Shown piece by piece: positions 43,986 through 54,925 of a DNA stretch of 64,000 nt. The translations under genes and the position numbers were made by a program. Position 1 is the first letter of the stretch. Every line of letters starts with the position of its first letter. A model generated the notes under the pieces. The model was not told the DNA's origin. It was given only the letters and a program-made list of their open reading frames with translations, and searched no databases. This stretch comes from Adiantum capillus-veneris (lineage: Eukaryota; Streptophyta; Polypodiopsida; Polypodiales; Pteridaceae), in assembly GCA_014529385.2 (NCBI GenBank), contig CM043967.1:78823278-78887277 (forward strand), given 5' to 3'.

Positions 43986-46286
43986 AGGTTTATGCACTCT
44001 TGAATAGACATAGCTTGCTGGAGCGTGAGTGTAGAGAGGAGAAGAGTGAGAGAGGGAGAGATAAGGTTGCACACCAGTGGAACAAGGTGAAAGAGAGTTT
44101 TATCATTAGATTTTTAGGCCTTATAAATCTTTTACATCTTGTTCACATAGGAGTGGCCACCCAAGTTGGGCTGACCCCAACAAATGCCCCCTTCAGCCAA
44201 ACTTGGCGTATTCATCACCATCATCATACCCCTAGGCAGCACTACTGATACATCTAGAAGTAGTACTTGATACATCATGGCGGTTCTCATAATGGATTCA
44301 TCATCGAGGTTTACAAGAGCACTTATCCTAGGCTCACAAGGTAGTCCTATCATAGGGTCATAGTAGGAAAGGTCTTTCGCCCGACGTCATCTTCATCGTT
44401 GAGGTAGTGTCTACTCCCTTCACATATATATTTTTCATGATCATGCGGAGGCTTTGTCAAAACAAAATCATAACTTCATTGTATATATCATCATCCTCAT
44501 ACTTTTTTTGTTTGAACATCCTAATAGAAGGCCATATAAAATTTCTTTGATAAAAAAAAACTCAGTATAATAAATAAAAAAACTTGATGTGGAATTTAGT
44601 TGTGGGTAATTGTGGAGCGTCACAGATGATGCCAACTTATAGTGTGTGTGTGTGGAGCCGTTAGCCGATCGGTGGTTGCCACTTATGGCGCACCTCTTAG
44701 GGTTGGCCTCCTCTAGATGTGCTGCCCTCTTTGGTAGTTCCTCGGCAATGGAACCAAAGATAACATCTCCCCCTCCTCTTGTTCTGTAGCTCCATTATGA
44801 AATCTCTGTGCACCACAACATGGCGTTGGTTATATCTTGGGGTGCTTGCCATCGTGGCAAGCACATCCCAACCGGTATCCGGCGTCTGTTGTAGGTGATA
44901 GGATGTCTGTGAGGGTTAACATGTCCCCCTTCCTGATGTAGATTCCGTCCTCGGAAGCTATTGAGTTGAAGCTCGTTCATTGAGGTGGAAGAGCATTTGA
45001 GATGAATGTCCTTAGCCTTCTTCAGTCACTGCAAAATCAAACAAAATTGGCACAATAATTGCATTCTTATATAAAATTAAAAAGCATATGCAGTTGTAGG
45101 CAGACAAATTGATTGGTAACAAAATTTTAAACAATGTCAGCAATAAACATTAAATTGTAATATAATCAAATGCATAAATAGTTGTAAAGGTTAAAAACTA
45201 AACAAGTATGGGGTCGCTAATTTAACGATCAAAAGGCACTAGAGGTCAACTATTAATACCATGGGCAAGCTCTCAATTTTGTTTGCTCAATTTAGTTGTT
45301 TAATCACAAGAGCCAAGTATTTCATGTCCAAGGGCTGACTAGAGGCTATACCTAGAAGACCTTGTAGTTAAGATAGATAAAAGGAATTGATCATGAGATC
45401 ATCGCCTCACTTATTTCCTTTTCTTTGACCCCCCAAAGTCTTTTCACAGTGATTCAATTTTGATGTGTGTGCTTATTTTGTACGCCTTGGGCTTTTCTCT
45501 TTTCAAGAAAAAGCGCCACATTGGGAACCTCTAGTACCATAGGTGATACATGTGAGTGAAGTACCAAATCAAGTTGAGATTTCTCTTCCAGCTTAAGATT
45601 TTACATTATGGCAGTTTGATTTTTTTTATTTTTTTGTTTTCAGTATTTTAATTTTGTAACTTTGGGGGTCATATAACATTGTTACCCTCCCCAGGCTCAT
45701 CACATTAGTAAACTCCCTTTATAATACTTTGGGGGTCATATAACACTATTACCCTCCCCAGGCTCATCACACTAGTAAACTCCCTTCATAATACTTAAGC
45801 TAAAGGTCAATAGGGACTAAGCCCACTAGAAAGCCCTAGTACATTGCACATAATGCTGTTTAAATCAGATTAAGAACCTAAAGTAACCATTGATTATTAG
45901 GAAGGCATTCCCCATAATATGAAGAGAAGATCCCTAACGCCTAACTTGGTCAAACTAGCTTAGTTAGACTGCTTGATTTTTAAACCAAGACAAGTGATTA
46001 TGACAAAAAATTACATTGATTTAATGTTGATACTAAGCAAATGCACTGAATATTATGCTACTAATCACAATTAAAGCAGACAAACATGGATGCAAAAAAG
46101 ATAAGGGACAATGCTAATGGACAAGAAACATTTGTTTGTGTTTATGATCACGCTTGATTTGAAGAGTGAACGAGAGAAATATTCCATGAAGGTCCAAATC
46201 CTAACAACAGCAACACGTTCTTGTACACACTAGGAAACACAAAGAATACCTCTAGGAGGCACATCAGTGGAAAGAGGTACCAACCC
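43986..46286. other. No gene recognised; one tandem duplication
   Basis: Long non-coding stretch. A 67-bp tandem duplication lies at 45661-45727 and 45728-45794 (TTTGGGGGTCATATAACA ...). No LTR pairing was found. Confidence 0.5.
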
Positions 46287-46643
46287 TTATTGAACACAAT
46301 TAAACAACATAAGGAACCCTAACTTAATTATTTGCACTTCCCCTAGAGAGTCAAGGGAATAGGATATTGTATATGTGCCATCTGTGTCATCATGTAAATT
46401 GTGTTCATCATTAGAGGCACCAATGTTTACTAAGAAGGTCATTAGATGCCTATCGTCATCTTGGTCAAGAGGGTAGTCTTGTGCAATCGGGGTGACGTCC
46501 TCTACTAAGTATGGATCAATTGTGGTCAAGAGACATATCAACCATTCTAATTCCTCGAAATTCCTCTCATATGCTAGCATATCTACCAAATCCCATTCAC
46601 ATGCATCGGGTAGACTATGTGAAACACTTGTGAAAAGTAAAGA
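46287..46643 (-). CDS. Unidentified ORF interrupted by CACTA element 1
   Basis: An acidic open frame of about 118 codons (CEWDLVDMLAYERNFEELEWL, PIAQDYPLDQDDDRHLM), running leftwards from the CACTA insertion site. The 5' part would lie right of 53217. No family was recognised. It may belong to the same minus-strand gypsy element seen at 53.5-56.3 kb. Confidence 0.35.
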   Translation of the reverse strand, partial: SLLFTSVSHSLPDACEWDLVDMLAYERNFEELEWLICLLTTIDPYLVEDVTPIAQDYPLDQDDDRHLMTFLVNIGASNDEHNLHDDTDGTYTISYSLDSLGEVQIIKLGFLMLFNCVQ

Positions 46644-46676
46644 GGGCACTACAAGAGGTTGTGTGCTCTTGTGACG

Positions 46677-46865
46677 TTGTTAGCGACGGAAATACACTGG
46701 GTTTTTATAACCCCCGGCGTCGCTAAAACCGTCGCTAATAGCGTCGCTATTTGCGTCGCTATATAGAGACGCTCATAGCGACGTTTACACAGAAGTCTAT
46801 AGCGACGCTCTCGTAGCGACGATACAGAGCCATAAATAGCGACGGTTATGGCGACGCTCGAGAGA
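46677..46865. repeat. CACTA element 1 left subterminal array
   Basis: About ten copies of TAGCGACG or CGTCGCTA in both orientations. In En/Spm, TnpA binds short repeated subterminal motifs, and this array is the equivalent here. Confidence 0.85.
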
Positions 46866-47237
46866 AATTTTTTTTGGTGACACGGCATTGAATGCCCTGC
46901 CACCCATCAACCATATTGTACTTGATTCACTTTTTAAAAAAAGTGCAAGGGTAGATAATAGACCCAAAATAGTCACCCACAAGACGCATTGTTTGAAAAA
47001 TTGACAAGCGTAAAATTGACAATTGTACACATCATAGGCAAAATGAATTGATTGGCAAATGTAATAATGACAATTGTACAACATCATAGGCATAAAGAAT
47101 TGATTGGCAAAATGAACTGCGGTGACAAATGTAATAATATACATGGTTCAAAAAGACGTATAAAATCCGTCTCATGATACATAAGCTATGAGAAACCCTA
47201 AACTAATGCTATCTAGCTACGGCTAAACTGACGTCGT

Positions 47238-48685
47238 CTAGTCAGACGTCTCATCGCGTCCAAGCGGCGTATCTGTCGGATTCTGCAAAAAAAGACAATA
47301 AGACAGCTTTCAGTAAGTATAAACATATAACGACATTTATAAAACAATACAAAAAATAGAAAAGAGTAAACCCTAATACTAACCATGCCGCCGCGAGAAC
47401 TGAGAATGTCCATCAGGGCGTTTAAGCCCTTCCTGCCTGCGTACTCGCGCTTGTACGGTGTGGGATCACGTCCTGTCATCGACCACTGTCAAAACATACA
47501 AAGAATTCATTATGTTAGAATTAAAAAACTCATAAACCCTAAACTATCGAACATAAAGAGCAATGCGAAAACACTTACAAAATCGGCCTCAAATGATGCC
47601 CATCCACCGCTCCCCAAGTGGTGCGAGCTCCCTGCCTCTACTCGCGCTTTGGCTGCATCCTTTTGTTGCTTCCACTTGTCGGGATTCTCGCGTGCTGCTT
47701 TCTTCGCATTCTTCCAATCTTCTTTGGCCAGCCAATCTGGCCTGTTCCACCCATGCTTGATTGCTTTTTGCACTTCAGAACGCTTGTGTTTGCAGTATTC
47801 GCGCATTCGAATCTTCATCAGGTCTTCATTGAAGCGTTGATCCTGTGTTGGAATGGGAAACTCATCATGAAGTATGCTGATGACTCTGTTTTTTAAATCA
47901 CTTGGTACTTCACTCCATTTGTTTAGTATATAGTGTCTAAACAGCTGAGAGCAAAGACCACGCATGCGCGAGATCACCTTCTTGGCGTCATCATCCATGA
48001 TGATGCTGCCGCTGAAGTCGACGGAGTAAGGCAAGCCCTCTGGCCGGTGATGCGTGAACCTGGGTGTCCCGGTAGGGGTCTCTAGCGGCGTGTCGATGGG
48101 GGTATGGACGTCAGGTGTCTCCACCGGTGTCTGGGCCCCGAAGCGAGGAGTGTCGAGTGGGGTGGCCCCTGGCGGAGTAGGTAGAGGTGTGTAGCTGCTA
48201 GGAACAGTCAGCCGTGCAAAACCTGGCATAGATGGCGATGCTGTGGCTGGTGTGGGGGCGGGCAAAGAAGGGGAGGGTAAAGAGCCTCGTCGAACACGAG
48301 GCGGTGTGGAGGCATCGGTGGCGGAATCCCCACAACAACCGCCACCGCCACCACTAGAGCGCCGGTGTCTAGACGAGTGTGAAGCTCGTCTCGTCGACGT
48401 CGAAGCTTCGGAGCGCGCCGAATGCTCCGAAATAGAGGGAGATGCGGATGGAGTAGGAACGCGCGATGATGCGCCAGTGCGATGACGCTCCACATACCAC
48501 TGTCTCTGCTGCGGTGACAAAGAAGAAAGAAACTCCTCATCATCTATACGTGCATTAAACACACGAATATTTAAACTTAATATTGAATGAATAGAGTAGA
48601 CAATGACGTAAAGACCATTAAATACAATGACGTAATGACGCATATAAATACAATGACGCAATGAATTGAGTGATAGAAGAGGCAA
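47238..48685 (-). CDS. TnpA-like (Ptta/En/Spm-type) CACTA protein, element 1
   Basis: Exons 48685-47579, 47485-47384 and 47282-47238 join in phase with GT-AG introns. The protein ends GGMNPTDTPLGRDETSD. The N-terminal half is low-complexity (Ser/Thr/Pro with a TP-repeat region, DTPRFGAQTPVETPDV). The C-terminal half has the plant transposase 24-type signature (SEVPSDLKNRVISILHDEF, GWNRPDWLAKEDW, HHLGSGGWASFEADF). In CACTA elements this second gene supplies the subterminal DNA-binding protein. The frame is uninterrupted. The true start is uncertain: element 2 has an ATG or splice acceptor at the DDEEF position (about 48541), where element 1 reads ATA and has lost the AG. Confidence 0.75.
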
Positions 48686-48796
48686 GTCGAAAACTCAGAA
48701 TTTTCAATCAAAAGATGTGAGCGCCATGGAAGGTACTTAGAGAGCCAGAGCTTTTACAACACGGAGCAAAATTGTTCAAATACAATATTTGTGGCT

Positions 48797-49504
48797 TTAA
48801 GAGATCTCTCTCTCATCCTCGCCTAACTCAGCATAACTTCCTATATCTATATAGAGCTCTCCGTTTAAACACATATCCTCTGTTTCATTTTGTAGCTCCT
48901 CTACATGCACCCCATATAGAGTAGTAGCATCTTGATGCTCGTCTGGCACCACCGCAGCGGCTTCTGATTGAGCATCTTCTTTGATCTCCTCCATTGATGC
49001 CGTTGTGATTGGCACATGGTAGCCTTCATACGTCCTTGCACTACGAGGGGCTACCTCTATGACGTACCACCAGTTTGATGTAGACTTTGTAGGATGAAAT
49101 ATTACCTGCCAGAGCCACATAACTTACATGAGAGCTTTCAAGCACATAACTTGTAAAAGGGGGATGTTAACTATTTACATACTTAGTTGTTCACAATGCT
49201 CTGGTAGTACGAAAGTGTCTCTTAGGTCAGTCCATTTCTTAGTAGAATCCACCTCAAGAAAACCAGACTCTCCTCTACGCACAGTAGCGTTGCGACCCTC
49301 CATGATTATCTTGAACCATTGCACGTCGAACAAGTCGACAAAAAATCCTCTGTAATCGATCCTCAAAATCTCTTGCAGCGTGCCGAAGTAAGTGAGTTCC
49401 GCCACCACAGGATCTGCATCAGAGGAACGTCGTCGACTAGACTGTTCAAATTTTGCCATGATTCCACAATCTTGAGTAAAACGCTTTTTGTCGATTCGTT
49501 CCAC
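48797..49504 (-). pseudogene. tnp2 C-terminal exons, DUF4216-like (element 1)
   Basis: Two blocks, 49504-49175 (KKRFTQDCGIMAKFEQ, GTLQEILRIDYRGFFVDLFDVQWF) and 49120-48797 (FHPTKSTSNWWYVIEVAPRS), separated by a short intron. The order and DVQWF core match DUF4216, which follows DUF4218 in CACTA tnp2 genes. The frame is intact here, but it lies downstream of the frameshifting deletion. Confidence 0.75.
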
Positions 49505-49617
49505 CCTAAAATGTCGACCTTTACACCATGCTGCTGTGTATGACTTATACTACAACGAACAAAGATTATGAGTGGCCGTTCAAACGTTTAGAAATAAAGT
49601 CACTAGCATGTTGTACA

Positions 49618-50153
49618 TTGCAAACTTACCTTGGTCGCGCAACCCCGAGAGTACTCCCACTCTTCCTCAGTCACTTCGTCACCGCATTGTTGTGCGCTTT
49701 TCAATTGGTTGTGCAACCATCTTAAGCTCATGAAGGTTGGTAGGCTCTCCAGAACCGTCGGATAGTGCATCGGTGGTCGTCTTCTCGGTCTCCACTCGAT
49801 TCGGGCCCTTTGTCGCTGTTGCTTTGCATCCTCATATTGTGAAATCCACTTTTGCATCATTGGATTGTGAAGGATGCAAAATCGGTTGATTTTAGCCTCT
49901 AGATCTTCCGTCATCTTCTTCTCAACACCGAGATTGCACATGACAATCCCAGATATGCGCTCATCATCTATGGTTCGCCATAGCGTGTCCCGGGCTTTAT
50001 CAAATCCGTCTAGCCACTCTCCAATGTACACTACGGACTCTGATACCAACCAACCTTCTGCCATGCTACCCTTCGGACGTGCCTTTTGACGCACATATCC
50101 CTTAAGCGTTTTCATGAAACGTTCTAAGAAGAACATCCATCTGGAATGAACTG
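49618..50153 (-). pseudogene. tnp2 DUF4218 part (element 1)
   Basis: LERFMKTLKGYVRQKARPKG and SMAEGWLVSESVVY are the core of DUF4218 (usual form ERYLGTLKSYVRNRARPEGS). The Glu of LERF (50124-50122) is intact and is a candidate catalytic Glu, by analogy with the H...H...W...E pattern shared with RAG1. The upstream half of the domain, with the HLLVHIVDE motif, has been deleted. Confidence 0.75.
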
Positions 50154-51084
50154 TGCCATGATGCTAGGGCGGCCATGGACTTACATTCGAAGAAATGCTT
50201 GATGCGAGGAAGCAGAGGAAAATGTCGCAAAACCTTTTGTGGAATTTTTGTCCCGTGGAGATCTACTCGATATCTTTCGGAATCACATTTCGGACACTTC
50301 TCCATGTCTATGTATTCCCCTCTGAAAAGAATGCAGTCATTAGGACAAGCGTGGATAGAATTGTAATCCATCCCCAAGTTTTGCAAAATCTTTCTTGCTT
50401 CATCTCGGGAATCTGGCATCACATTGTCAGCTGGTAGTATGTGCTCTTTAAGCAATCTACACAACAAAAAATACGATACAGTCGTGTAAAAATCTATCAG
50501 ATCATTATACATTTAGAGTTTTATTAAAGTAAACTAATTGTAATAGATCACCTGAAAAGCGCTGTGACGCTAGTGTCACTCCATCCAAACTTTGCCTGCA
50601 TGTTGAGAAGAACCAGGAGTGCTTTCAATCTAGACATACGTGCTCCATTATATAATGGCGTATCGGCTTCACTTTTCATATCATCATAGATAAGCCTTTC
50701 TGAATCCATGATCGTCTCGATCATTTCATCAATCACGGGCTCAAACATTGCCTCGTTGGGAATGTGCTCTGCATGATCATCCCCCGAGCTGTCAGAGGCT
50801 ACATCTTGTGGCCTCACATATGTTGCTTGACCAAAGCGCCTGCGAACACGTCTATTGGGTTGCAAGATTGCTGCTTGGTGGCCAGCGTCAGAGTCCGACG
50901 AGTTATAATTGGCAACAACTCGATCTATAATAGATGGATCGAACTCGCCAAATTCGCGAACGTGCTGCAAAGAAACACGTCTTGTCCGTCGCACAGCATG
51001 CTTGCATTGATTACAAGGACATAAGACCCTCGTTGAGAGATAGGTGTTTCGGTTGGACGGTCCCACATCCTCGTCACTACTCAT
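50154..51084 (-). pseudogene. tnp2 N-terminal exons (element 1)
   Basis: Exon 1 (51084-50548) starts MSSDEDVGPSNRNTYLS and has the transposase-associated CPCNQCKH motif. Exon 2 carries IHACPNDCILFRGEYIDMEKCPKC and KIPQKVLRHFPLLPRI, typical of Tnp2. It breaks off at ALASWH, where a 1.45-kb deletion relative to element 2 joins it out of frame to DUF4218. The catalytic core is lost, so the product is inactive. Confidence 0.85.
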
Positions 51085-51194
51085 AATGAGGATAAAAATC
51101 TTATAACCTGGACAACAAATTTAATATTCTATTGGCATTCTTCGTCTTATCTCTCTCTCTCTCTCTCTCTCTCTCTACCTCACATTCTCTAGTC

Positions 51195-51323
51195 ATGTCC
51201 AATCCCCGCACACCTCGGTCTAGAGGTGCACGGAGATCAGAACCACCGGGTTATAATCTCGTCTTTATTGGTCAATACCTATATTTGTGGGTACAAGAAA
51301 TCTACAGACCCACGTCTACATGA
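51195..51323 (+). CDS. Conserved small divergent ORF (element 1)
   Basis: MSNPRTPRSRGARRSEPPGY followed by NLVFIG, 111 bp beyond the tnp2 start on the opposite strand. Almost the same sequence is at 62702 in element 2, preceded in both by a (CT)n tract. After FIG the frames diverge by an indel. It may be the first exon of a divergent gene or a conserved promoter segment with chance coding. Confidence 0.35.
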   Translation: MSNPRTPRSRGARRSEPPGYNLVFIGQYLYLWVQEIYRPTST

Positions 51324-51439
51324 TACTGCATGTAGTGGACAAAACCCCTTTGCCTCTTCTCTAGCTGTAGCACTTCACAGCATCTTAACATCTTTTCATT
51401 GTTCGTCTAACTCTAAACCCTAAACCGTAAGTAATTCTT

Positions 51440-51593
51440 GCGTGGACTCGATCTAACGTAAATAAGCGTAAATCTAAATAAACGTAAATCTAACTAAAAA
51501 TAAACCTAAATCTAATTTAACGTAAGTCTACATCTAACCTAATCTTTAACGTCTTTTGGGATAGTTTCCTACGACGTTAAAACTCTCTTCTTC

Positions 51594-51635
<42 letters not shown>

Positions 51636-52290
51636 ACCTAAATAAACCTAAGTCTAATCTAATATAACATAAATCTAAATCTAACGTAAATTATGTTATA
51701 TTAAAAACAAAGAACTAAACTAATAGGGATTATAAGAACCTTAAAACTGATTTAACACATAATTTTTCACATAACTCGGCAAGAGTTGGCATTCTCATCA
51801 CTAAAGATGTGAGAGTTAACTTCCGGCGGTGACGCTGCCTCATCTCCATCCACATCTGACGACAGCAATTGGCCCTTTAGACCGTTCTTGCTCTTGTTAC
51901 TAACTTTGAAGTTGCTGTTGAATGACTAGAGGTTGTCTAGATGGTCATTGTGTCGGGGATGTAGTGACTCTTGCCGCCCTGAAGATCCACCTTCTTCCCT
52001 ATCTTCTGAAGACATTTCACCAGTACTTTTGGATCGACGGAGCCCACCATGAGTGAAGGCAGCAATACCCTATATTCCATTGAGGGCTTTCTTCACCCGC
52101 TTCATGCAGGCATCGCAGTCTATGGAGACCTAAATCTAATCTAATATAACGTAAATCTAAATCTAGCGTAAATAAACGTAAATCTAATTAAAAATAAACC
52201 TAAATCTAATCTAATTTAACTTAAATAAACCTAAATCTAATTTAACGTAAGTCTACATCTAACCTAATCTTTAACGTCTTTTAGGATAGT
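51440..52290. repeat. CTAAATCTAATCTAA-type repeat region (element 1)
   Basis: Blocks of TAAATCTAATCTAACGTAA words flank the HMA-like segment at both sides (51440-51700 and 52130-52290). The duplicated phrase TAGTTTCCTACGACGTTA...CTCTCTTCTTCTTGTGTG lies at about 51562 and 52287. The same word family occurs at 63800-64000 in element 2. Confidence 0.7.
52070..52129 (-). pseudogene. HMA (heavy-metal-associated) domain fragment captured in element 1
   Basis: VSIDCDACMKRVKKALNGI then TAG. The M/I-D-C-x-x-C metal-binding loop followed by K-R-V-K-K-A-L-x-x-I-x-G is the start of a plant HMA/HIPP domain. The open frame after the TAG (GIAAFTHGGLRRSKSTGEMS) is unlike HMA, so only the first loop and helix are recognisable. 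Confidence 0.55.
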
Positions 52291-52515
52291 TTCCTACGAC
52301 GTTATAACTCTCTTCTTCTTGTGTGTGTGCGCGTGTGTGGATGTGTGTGCCAATAAAAAGAGATAAATGGTATAACCTTTCTATCACCCATGCCAAGTAT
52401 GATAGATTGGTTATGCCATTTCCCTCTTGAATAATAGGTCTTGAGTTCAACTCCTCGTCGGCTAGATCTTTAGGTCTTTTAATTTTAATTAGTTTCCTGC
52501 GACGTTAAATTAGTT

Positions 52516-52735
52516 TCTCTCTCTTTCTCTCTCAATGTGTGTGCGTTTTTTTGGATCGTATGCATGTTTTCTCTCTCTTTTCCTCTCTCAATGTGTGCGT
52601 TTTTTGTTTATGCATGTTCTCTCTCTCTTTTCCTCTCTCAATGCGTGCGTTTTTTGTTTATGCATGCTCTCTCTCTCTTTTCCTCTCTCAATGTGTGTGT
52701 GCATTCTTTGTTTATGTATGTGTGTGTGCGTTTTT
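52516..52735. repeat. 50-bp tandem minisatellite
   Basis: Four units with the phrase TCCTCTCTCAATGTGTGCGT repeat exactly every 50 bp (52581, 52631, 52681, with a variant near 52531). A (CT)n tract follows at 52750-52804. Confidence 0.85.
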
Positions 52736-52744
52736 GTTTATGTT

Positions 52745-52749
<5 letters not shown>

Positions 52750-52808
<59 letters not shown>

Positions 52809-52955
52809 AACACTATGTGTGTGTGTATGTGTGTGTGAGAGAGAGAGAGAGAGGGAGAGAGAAAGAGGGGAAGGGAACATGAGAGTGAGGAGAGGGAAGG
52901 AGCATACCTGGCTCTCCTTCCTCTCCTCGTGTGTGTGTGTGTGTGTGTGGAGAAG

Positions 52956-53005
<50 letters not shown>

Positions 53006-53010
53006 CGTTA
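52750..53010. repeat. (CT)n, (GT)n and (GA)n tracts
   Basis: (CT)n at 52750-52804, GA-rich at 52838-52865, (GT)n near 52930-52948 and (GA)n at 52961-52999, close to the right end of element 1. Confidence 0.9.
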
Positions 53011-53094
53011 CCTGCTCCTTGCTTGAGGGCGCCGAAAAACTCAGATCTGAGATCTGAGTTTTTGGGCGCGCTCTGTTATTTTTTTAGCCCAGTC

Positions 53095-53190
53095 GGCGTC
53101 GCTATAAGCGTCGCAAATTTCTTTGTAAATTTTCGACGCTCATAGCGACTCCGGGAATTTTTTTTTTGAGCGTCGCTGTGTGAACGTCAC
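53095..53190. repeat. CACTA element 1 right subterminal array
   Basis: GCGTCGCTA, GCGTCGC, TAGCGAC and GCGTCGCTG motifs within 100 bp of the right end. It mirrors the left array but has fewer copies. Confidence 0.8.
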
Positions 53191-53562
53191 TAATATGAAT
53201 AGCCTCTTGTAGTGGGGTACCTCTCACCCAAGGCAGGAGTGGATGACTCTAGCGTACTAGCCATATATGTACACACAGAAAGATGATGGCTATAGTGAAA
53301 ATATTACAAGGGTCGCATCAAAAGGTCGTGTCCTTGTGCATAATGTGTTTTTACGATTTTGTGTTATGTATAGAACTCGTAGGTTTCCAGATTTTTGTTT
53401 GGTGACTCTTGCTCTTTTACTTTCTTATTTTTGTTTTTTGTGAGTATAAGGATTTATATATACATTCCCTAAGATTGGGAGATAGAGAGGTCAGGGAGAA
53501 GGTTGAGAAGGAAGCAAGTGAATGATGGACGTCAACAAACACTCCCCCCTTCCTTGGGTAGA

Positions 53563-54102
53563 TCATACCTTTTGGAATGATGCCGTCACCTTTTGAAACC
53601 AATTCTTACAAGTTGTTATGGGTGAAGGCTTTAACCAATAGTTTGCAACCACCCTATGCGTTTCATCTAGTTGCAAGGGTGGTAAGGTACTCTCCCATGA
53701 TTTTATTTGCAAAGTTGTTGTAGGTGGTGAACTTACAACGTGAGGTGCAAACTCTTCCTTGTTTGTATGGATATGTACAATGGTAGGTGGAGGTTGTGTG
53801 GAAGCTTCTATTTCCGTATAGGAACTACATAAAGAGCAAGAAGCTTCATTTGACTTCCATGTTGCTGAGCTAGATGGAACCAATTGTTCTTTCTCCGGTA
53901 CCCAAACTAGCTCTGGAGCGGGTGTGTAGCATTCCGTGATTTTTTTCTTTCCACAATCGTCAATTTGTTTTGGAGCTACAGAATTGGGCTCACATGGGTC
54001 AGGTGACAGGTAAGAGCACAATTTACATTTTGGCACCCAGATTTGATCATTTCCTTCATAGTAGCCTTGGGATTCCAATAGTTTTTTGGGAATCCAACGC
54101 AA
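53563..54102 (-). CDS. Unidentified frame downstream of gypsy pol
   Basis: About 179 open codons (MRWIPKKLLESQGYYEG, VWVPKCKLCSYL, PAPELVWVPEKEQLV). Two C-x2-C pairs are present, but no known fold. It is in the same orientation as the gypsy genes and may be an additional open frame of that element. Confidence 0.35.
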   Translation of the reverse strand: MRWIPKKLLESQGYYEGNDQIWVPKCKLCSYLSPDPCEPNSVAPKQIDDCGKKKITECYTPAPELVWVPEKEQLVPSSSATWKSNEASCSLCSSYTEIEASTQPPPTIVHIHTNKEEFAPHVVSSPPTTTLQIKSWESTLPPLQLDETHRVVANYWLKPSPITTCKNWFQKVTASFQKV

Positions 54103-54455
54103 CGTTTTTTTTACATTTCTAGAGTGGCACGTCTCTTACCAGGCTCCTGTCTTTGAGCACTAGCTACGGTCGCTAAAGAAGCTTTAGGGACACACTTGTA
54201 TGTTCTCTTTGTTATATTAGGATATGTCTTCTGTGTCTCAAGCTTACAACTACAATAGTTGAAGCTCTAGAGAGTTGGACTATGGGGACATATGGTTCAA
54301 CCTCTTGGCCATCCAATGTTTTTAGGTTTTATTTCCTTAAGAGGCAATATCTTAGGGACTATGGCTTGAGTGGCAGGGCTAAGAGTTGGTTCTTGCATTG
54401 TGACACCCCCAGTCTCCCAATCAATAGTGCATTTGGTGGCTATCATCCATGTGCG

Positions 54456-54752
54456 TCATAGGTTTATATTACCCTCCATAGTTCTAGCAGGCATGACCAA
54501 AAAATCTTGAGCTACAACCCCATTGTCATAACTGACAGAAGTGTGCGAGATTCCAAAAACCACAATTTTTTTCTTGTTGACACCCTTGACTTGGATAATA
54601 CTCTCAAATAGAGGCGGCTTTCCTAATTGACACCACATCCCATATGATAGCATATTATACTTAGCACCCGTGTCTAATAAGGTGTTATATAGAACTTTTC
54701 CATAGGCGCTATTTAGCTTAATATGGTATAGTAGAGATGTGTCAGAGTCCAA
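54456..54752 (-). CDS. Retropepsin-like segment located after integrase
   Basis: YNTLLDTGAKYNMLSYGMW has the D-T-G-A active-site signature of retropepsins and resembles a gypsy protease, followed by VFGISHTSVSY. In gypsy elements protease normally precedes RT, but here it lies about 200 codons after the integrase end in the same orientation. It could be a rearrangement or a second element. Confidence 0.5.
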   Translation of the reverse strand: MDSDTSLLYHIKLNSAYGKVLYNTLLDTGAKYNMLSYGMWCQLGKPPLFESIIQVKGVNKKKIVVFGISHTSVSYDNGVVAQDFLVMPARTMEGNINL

Positions 54753-54925
54753 TCAATCATCCTCTGTTTCAACGTGGAATGCATGTGTAACTCCAAGGTT
54801 GGACTCTCGTTGCGTCTTATGCATTGTTGTCACTCTTTAGCCTCAGCTTGAGCTTGTATCTTCTTCTATTCTGTTTGTGCCTTAGTTGCCTTTTTTTGAT
54901 GAATGGCACGTAGCTCCTCTTGGCT

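Larger units (their letters stand above)
46644..53217 (-). mobile_element. CACTA (En/Spm) element 1, complete with GGG TSD
   Basis: The element is 46647-53214 (6568 bp). It starts CACTACAAGAGG and ends CCTCTTGTAGTG, with the 3-bp target duplication GGG on each side (46644-46646, 53215-53217). Both ends carry TAGCGACG subterminal arrays. Genes are on the minus strand: tnp2 with internal deletion, DUF4218 and DUF4216 parts, then a TnpA-like gene. The three-base duplication and CACTA ends are diagnostic of the superfamily. Confidence 0.95.
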
